Assembly: GCF_000090795.2 (NCBI RefSeq)
Contig: NW_003546338.1
Location: 136,866 to 180,013 of the forward strand
Source of the DNA: Amphimedon queenslandica
Lineage: Eukaryota; Porifera; Demospongiae; Haplosclerida; Niphatidae
DNA length: 43,148 nt
Direction: 5' to 3'
The notes beneath the pieces were generated by a model. The model worked only from the letters and a program-made list of their open reading frames with translations, was not told where the DNA came from and did no database searches. A program made the translations under genes and the position numbers. This document shows positions 39,625-43,148 of the stretch, one piece after another. How positions within the stretch are numbered: the stretch's first letter is position 1; each line of letters opens with the position of its first letter.

Positions 39625-42439
39625 ATGGCTAAAACGTAAGACTTTTATACCAGATGATTAGATCTATACATGATGATTTTTTGATATAGGATTGCTAAAA
39701 AATTGTTTGATTCTGTCTTTGTTGACATGCCAAGAGATATTTTTGGTATAAATACTCCAGAATCACTTGAGTCACTACTTTTAACCCTCTGGAATAAAGA
39801 AAACCAATCAGAATTGAGGATACTGGTCACTGGGAAGACTGGTCAAGGGAAATCTACCCTCATCAATGGCATCTTGGGATGTGAAGTTGCCAAGGAAGGG
39901 GCCCAAGCGACAAGATGTACCACTGAAGTTGAAGTGCATTCTAAAGTCATCAAAAACATCTCAATCAAAGTGTTTGATTCCCCTGGTTTACAAGATGGCA
40001 CATCAAATAATGAAGCCTACATTGAGAAAATGAGAAATACGTGCCAAGAGCTTAGTCTGATTGTTTACTGCACCAAAATGACCAACACACGTCTAACAGA
40101 TGACGATAAGAATGCTATGAGAGTGCTAACGGAAGCGTTTGGTGAGGGTTTTTGGAATTACACCGTGTTTGTCCTCACGTTTGCTAACAGAGAAGACGTT
40201 TCAAGACGAGATGATAGAGATGATTCAGAATCAGACACAGAGAATGCTTTGGATGAAGAGTGGACAGAAGTTGAGAAAAAAAGATTCCAAGGTCGTCTTA
40301 AAATATGGAAAGAGGGCCTTCAGAGCTTTCTTATTAGTGAAGTTGGAGTAAATCCTAACATTGCAACCAAAGTTCCTGTTGTACCAACTGGAGATTACAA
40401 AAAAACAAAGAGATGTTTGCAACCACTTCACCTTCCTGATCGGGACAACTGGTTCAACTGTTTTTGGGAAGCTTGCTGCCTACGAGTGAAAGATACACAT
40501 CTCTTTCTTAAAATAAACAGTGATCGTATGGTCGCTGCAAATAAAGCTGACGATAAAGCAAATAATGGAGATTTGGAACAAGAGAAGCAAGTATGTCATG
40601 TAAACAGTAGAATAAACTTAATTTAATTGTTTTTAATAGGGTGACTTTAGTCATCAAGGTGATGCACAAGGAGAATCACAATGTGATCAAGAACAAAGAG
40701 AAAAAGAAAAAGGAGAGGTTTTAAAAGGACAAGGCATAAAAGTGACTTTCTGATTATAAGAGTGATATATTTATTTTTAGAAATATTAGGTAGAAGCACA
40801 AGCTGTCAGAGAGAATGATACAAAACCAGTAAATATTATATTTATAGTCATTACAATACTTAATTGCCCTTTATATTAAAATTTAGAATTTTATTCGTGC
40901 AGCATTGAAATATGATGATGATGATGATACTGATATTCCCATACCACAAGTAAATTATTATACTTTTTTGCATAATAATACAACACTTTAAAGGAAGAAG
41001 ATAATAGTGATACAGATGAAGATTGTGAGAAGGTATAATAAATTAAATAGTTTTGTATAATTTATGCATAAAACTTAAGCATGAAGACAGCACTATAGAG
41101 GTGGATCAGGTAGAACATAATGGTATTGTAGTAACTATTTATTATACATTTAGATACCATCATTAGATGTACCAGAAAAAACAGACCATAATATCCCAGA
41201 ATTGAAGGTATATAGATAAAATTAGAAACTATAAATAATTACAATATTATTAGATAGCATCTGCAGAAGATGAAACAAAAGAAAAAGAGAAAACACAAAA
41301 AAAAAGAGAAAACAGAGAAACCAGAAAAATTAGAAAAAGCAGAGAAACTACAAGTATATAGAGTTTTGAAATTTAAATAATTGAAATTGTACTGTGTGTA
41401 GGGTGCACAAAGTTTTAATGATATCAGAAATGTTAGTTAGAGCTATTTAGTCTCTGGTAATAAAGTTATAATCATTCTACTCTAGATGTTTTTGCAAATG
41501 GAAAAAAAAGAAGCAACTAGTCAAGCACCAATTACTCGCACACGCAGAGCAACAAATCCACTCTTTATGGTAATAAGTATTAATATTAATGCTTACAAAA
41601 TGCATACACAAAGTATAAAATCATTAGTACAAAGTTACAGTTCATTGTACACATAGCATGAGGCATGAATGCATATTTATCAGGCTCAAGATTTTATGTA
41701 ACATTGTGATGCTGTTTCAATCATGTAGAGAAAAAGTAATTCCGCTCAAGATTTTCCAACAACTACATCAAAGGTAAAAAAAACATTACATTATTTAAGC
41801 CATAAATTTTATTTGTGCTCTTGTTTAGGACGTACAAAATCTTGGGATACCAGCTAGATCAAGTTCTCGACATTCACTACAACTGAAGTCGTCAAAGGTA
41901 TATTACCTGTAATTATATAGTCATAATTATAAAAATATTTATAGCAAAGTCCACCAATTTCTCCAAAGCCCAAGAGAGAAAACAAAACACTAAAGGTATG
42001 GAATATATAAAGGGATTAAATATTACTGTTTTACTATATAAAGGGATTAAATATTTCTGTTTTACTATAATTATAGCTACCAGAACATACTAATGATGTG
42101 AGTATAAGTCCAGGATTAGGCACAGCTAAATGTGAATCAGATTTATCATTGATACAAGGACAAGACCAAAATAAATCTCCATCTTCTACTATACAATCAA
42201 TAGGAGCGGGAACTTCTTTTAAAAGTAGCACCTCATCCTTACATAGCGAATTGAGCCCAACCAAATCAACAAAATACCTTTTTGATCAAGGTATTGAGAT
42301 TAATGAAGATTTTGTCAAAGAAGTTACAGCAGAAACATTCAGGAAAAAATTTGGAGACAAGGTAGCAGATCGTTGCAAAGTAATCATCAATTCTATGAAA
42401 AAGCCAGTAGATTGGTTTTTAAAAATATTGAGTAACTAA
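39625..42439 (+). CDS. AIG1/GIMAP-like GTPase with micro-exon tail
   Basis: Exon 1 (39625-39635) codes only MAK plus part of Thr; exon 2 (39690-40590) holds the whole G domain. This has GKTGQGKSTLINGILG (G1), FDSPGLQDG (G3) and VLTFANRED where G4 is expected. It fits the AIG1/Toc-like branch of septin-type GTPases. Eleven short exons follow: 40640-40717, 40790-40828, 40887-40949, 40994-41032, 41080-41109, 41154-41207, 41258-41353, 41402-41431, 41486-41569, 41729-41773 and 41829-41897. Then come 41945-41995 and the last exon 42077-42439. All post-G-domain exons are multiples of three in phase 0, total about 650 aa. The tail is acidic, then Lys-rich (KKKRKHKKKEKTEKPEK), then Ser-rich; the last 50 residues look folded. 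The acceptor of the Lys-rich exon is uncertain (41258 or 41267). G4 lacks a clear NKxD. Confidence 0.82.
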
Positions 42440-42815
42440 TAAATTATAAACATGAAAACTGTAGTGACTGCTTATTTTAGCTTATTTGATTGATATAAAT
42501 AAAAAATTAATGCTTTTTTGTTAATTTCCTTTTAAATTGTTTCTAAATTAAAGTTCTCATTACTTTATACTTGATCAGAATAATCACATGCATGTGCACA
42601 GATAGATACTTAATTTTAAATACCTAGATTAGCATGCAATTAGTTTTTTTTCAACTAAAAACCCTATTAAAGTGACATGCTAGCAAAATTAGATCTATTT
42701 TTATTCTAGTTTAAATAATTAGCATCTAATTACTGCATTGTACTGAACTCTTGCTTATTGTCTTACATCAACACTTCAATCTATTGGCGTTCAACAATAA
42801 TGAAGCTTTTTACTT
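42440..42815. terminator. Convergent 3' flanks with AATAAA at 42498-42503
   Basis: Gap between the GTPase stop and the stop of the minus-strand receptor-like gene. AATAAA at 42498-42503, about 60 bp after the GTPase stop, is the likely plus-strand poly(A) signal; another overlaps the stop codon itself. The rest is AT-rich with nothing else recognised. Confidence 0.5.
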
Positions 42816-43148
42816 CTAAATATTAATAGTTTCATATAAAGGTGGAGCAGTTGATGAGCCAGTAGGAGGACTAGCTGCAGTAATGGTGTGTCTCTGAGGT
42901 AAAGAATATGCCACATTCTCTTGTACATTAACAATTGAATCAATTGCTGCATATGCTTCATTAGATACTGAAGGAATTGATGCTATATTACCTAAAACTG
43001 TCACTTCTTTTTCACCAGCAGACTCTGAAACAAAACATTCAATTAATAAAGTAAATATAAACATACTTTTTCTCAAGCAAAGATATTGTAAAACAATAAT
43101 AATGATGAGTATTATAAATACTATCAGTAATATAAATATACTGATTGT
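42816..43148 (-). CDS. 3' end of a receptor-like membrane protein (partial)
   Basis: Two minus-strand exons join in phase: 43148-43067 (continues off the window, donor GTATGT) and 43024-42816 (acceptor TTTCAG). The first codes a strong membrane helix (TISIFILLIVFIILIIIIVL) followed by QYLCLRK, a stop-transfer pattern with the tail in the cytosol. The second codes a tail of about 70 residues with three tyrosines in SNEAYAAI, ENVAYSLP and PPLYETINI. YAAI and YETI have a hydrophobic residue at +3, as in SH2-type or ITIM-like sites, but neither has the full ITIM residue at -2. The extracellular part is outside the window, so the family is unknown. Confidence 0.65.
   Translation of the reverse strand, partial: TISIFILLIVFIILIIIIVLQYLCLRKSMFIFTLLIECFVSESAGEKEVTVLGNIASIPSVSNEAYAAIDSIVNVQENVAYSLPQRHTITAASPPTGSSTAPPLYETINI

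Overview
The window looks like nuclear DNA of an early-branching animal, most plausibly a demosponge such as Amphimedon. This is an inference. It rests on AT-rich DNA, split genes with canonical GT-AG introns (many only 40-110 bp), tightly packed genes on both strands, very frequent (TACATG)n tracts, and animal-specific families (group II PAK, LAMP, YLPM1, TRANK1-like). All gene models below were assembled by eye from reading-frame continuity, matching intron phases and splice consensus. No transcript data were available.

Left half. A candidate minus-strand TPR-like fragment sits at the very left edge. A group II p21-activated kinase (PAK4/Mbt type) occupies 1892-8709 on the minus strand, with one 3.85 kb intron. 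It shares an upstream region of about 0.8 kb with a divergent plus-strand YLPM1/ZAP3 orthologue (13 exons, 9508-21479; P-loop nucleoside-kinase-like domain plus a C-terminal PP1-docking RVRW motif). YLPM1 converges on a minus-strand LAMP-family lysosomal membrane glycoprotein (21605-24614). That gene has a perfect CLEAR-type TCACGTGA palindrome 11 bp above its start codon. A small three-exon candidate gene (24710-25701) lies divergent to it.

Right half. This part has an innate-immunity flavour. A 2,856-residue plus-strand protein (26603-37014) joins an N-terminal CARD-like death fold, an unnamed helical module, ankyrin-like repeats, a UvrD/SF1 helicase core of TRANK1 type and a TPR-like C-terminal half with a C2H2-like finger. 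Next comes an AIG1/GIMAP-like GTPase (39625-42439). Its G domain is followed by a low-complexity charged tail spread over 12 tiny exons that are all multiples of three and all phase 0. At the right edge, on the minus strand, is the membrane segment and tyrosine-containing tail of a receptor-like protein.

Between and within genes are at least four related TA-flanked MITEs with a GCATGCTCA core, one hAT-type non-autonomous element with a perfect 8 bp target-site duplication, a hairpin-like element, and an AT-rich repeat family at three loci. I saw no rRNA, tRNA, CRISPR array or virus-like gene.

The most unusual item is the CARD plus TRANK1-type helicase architecture. It sits beside an immune-type GTPase and could form a sensor/effector neighbourhood. 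That functional link is inference only.
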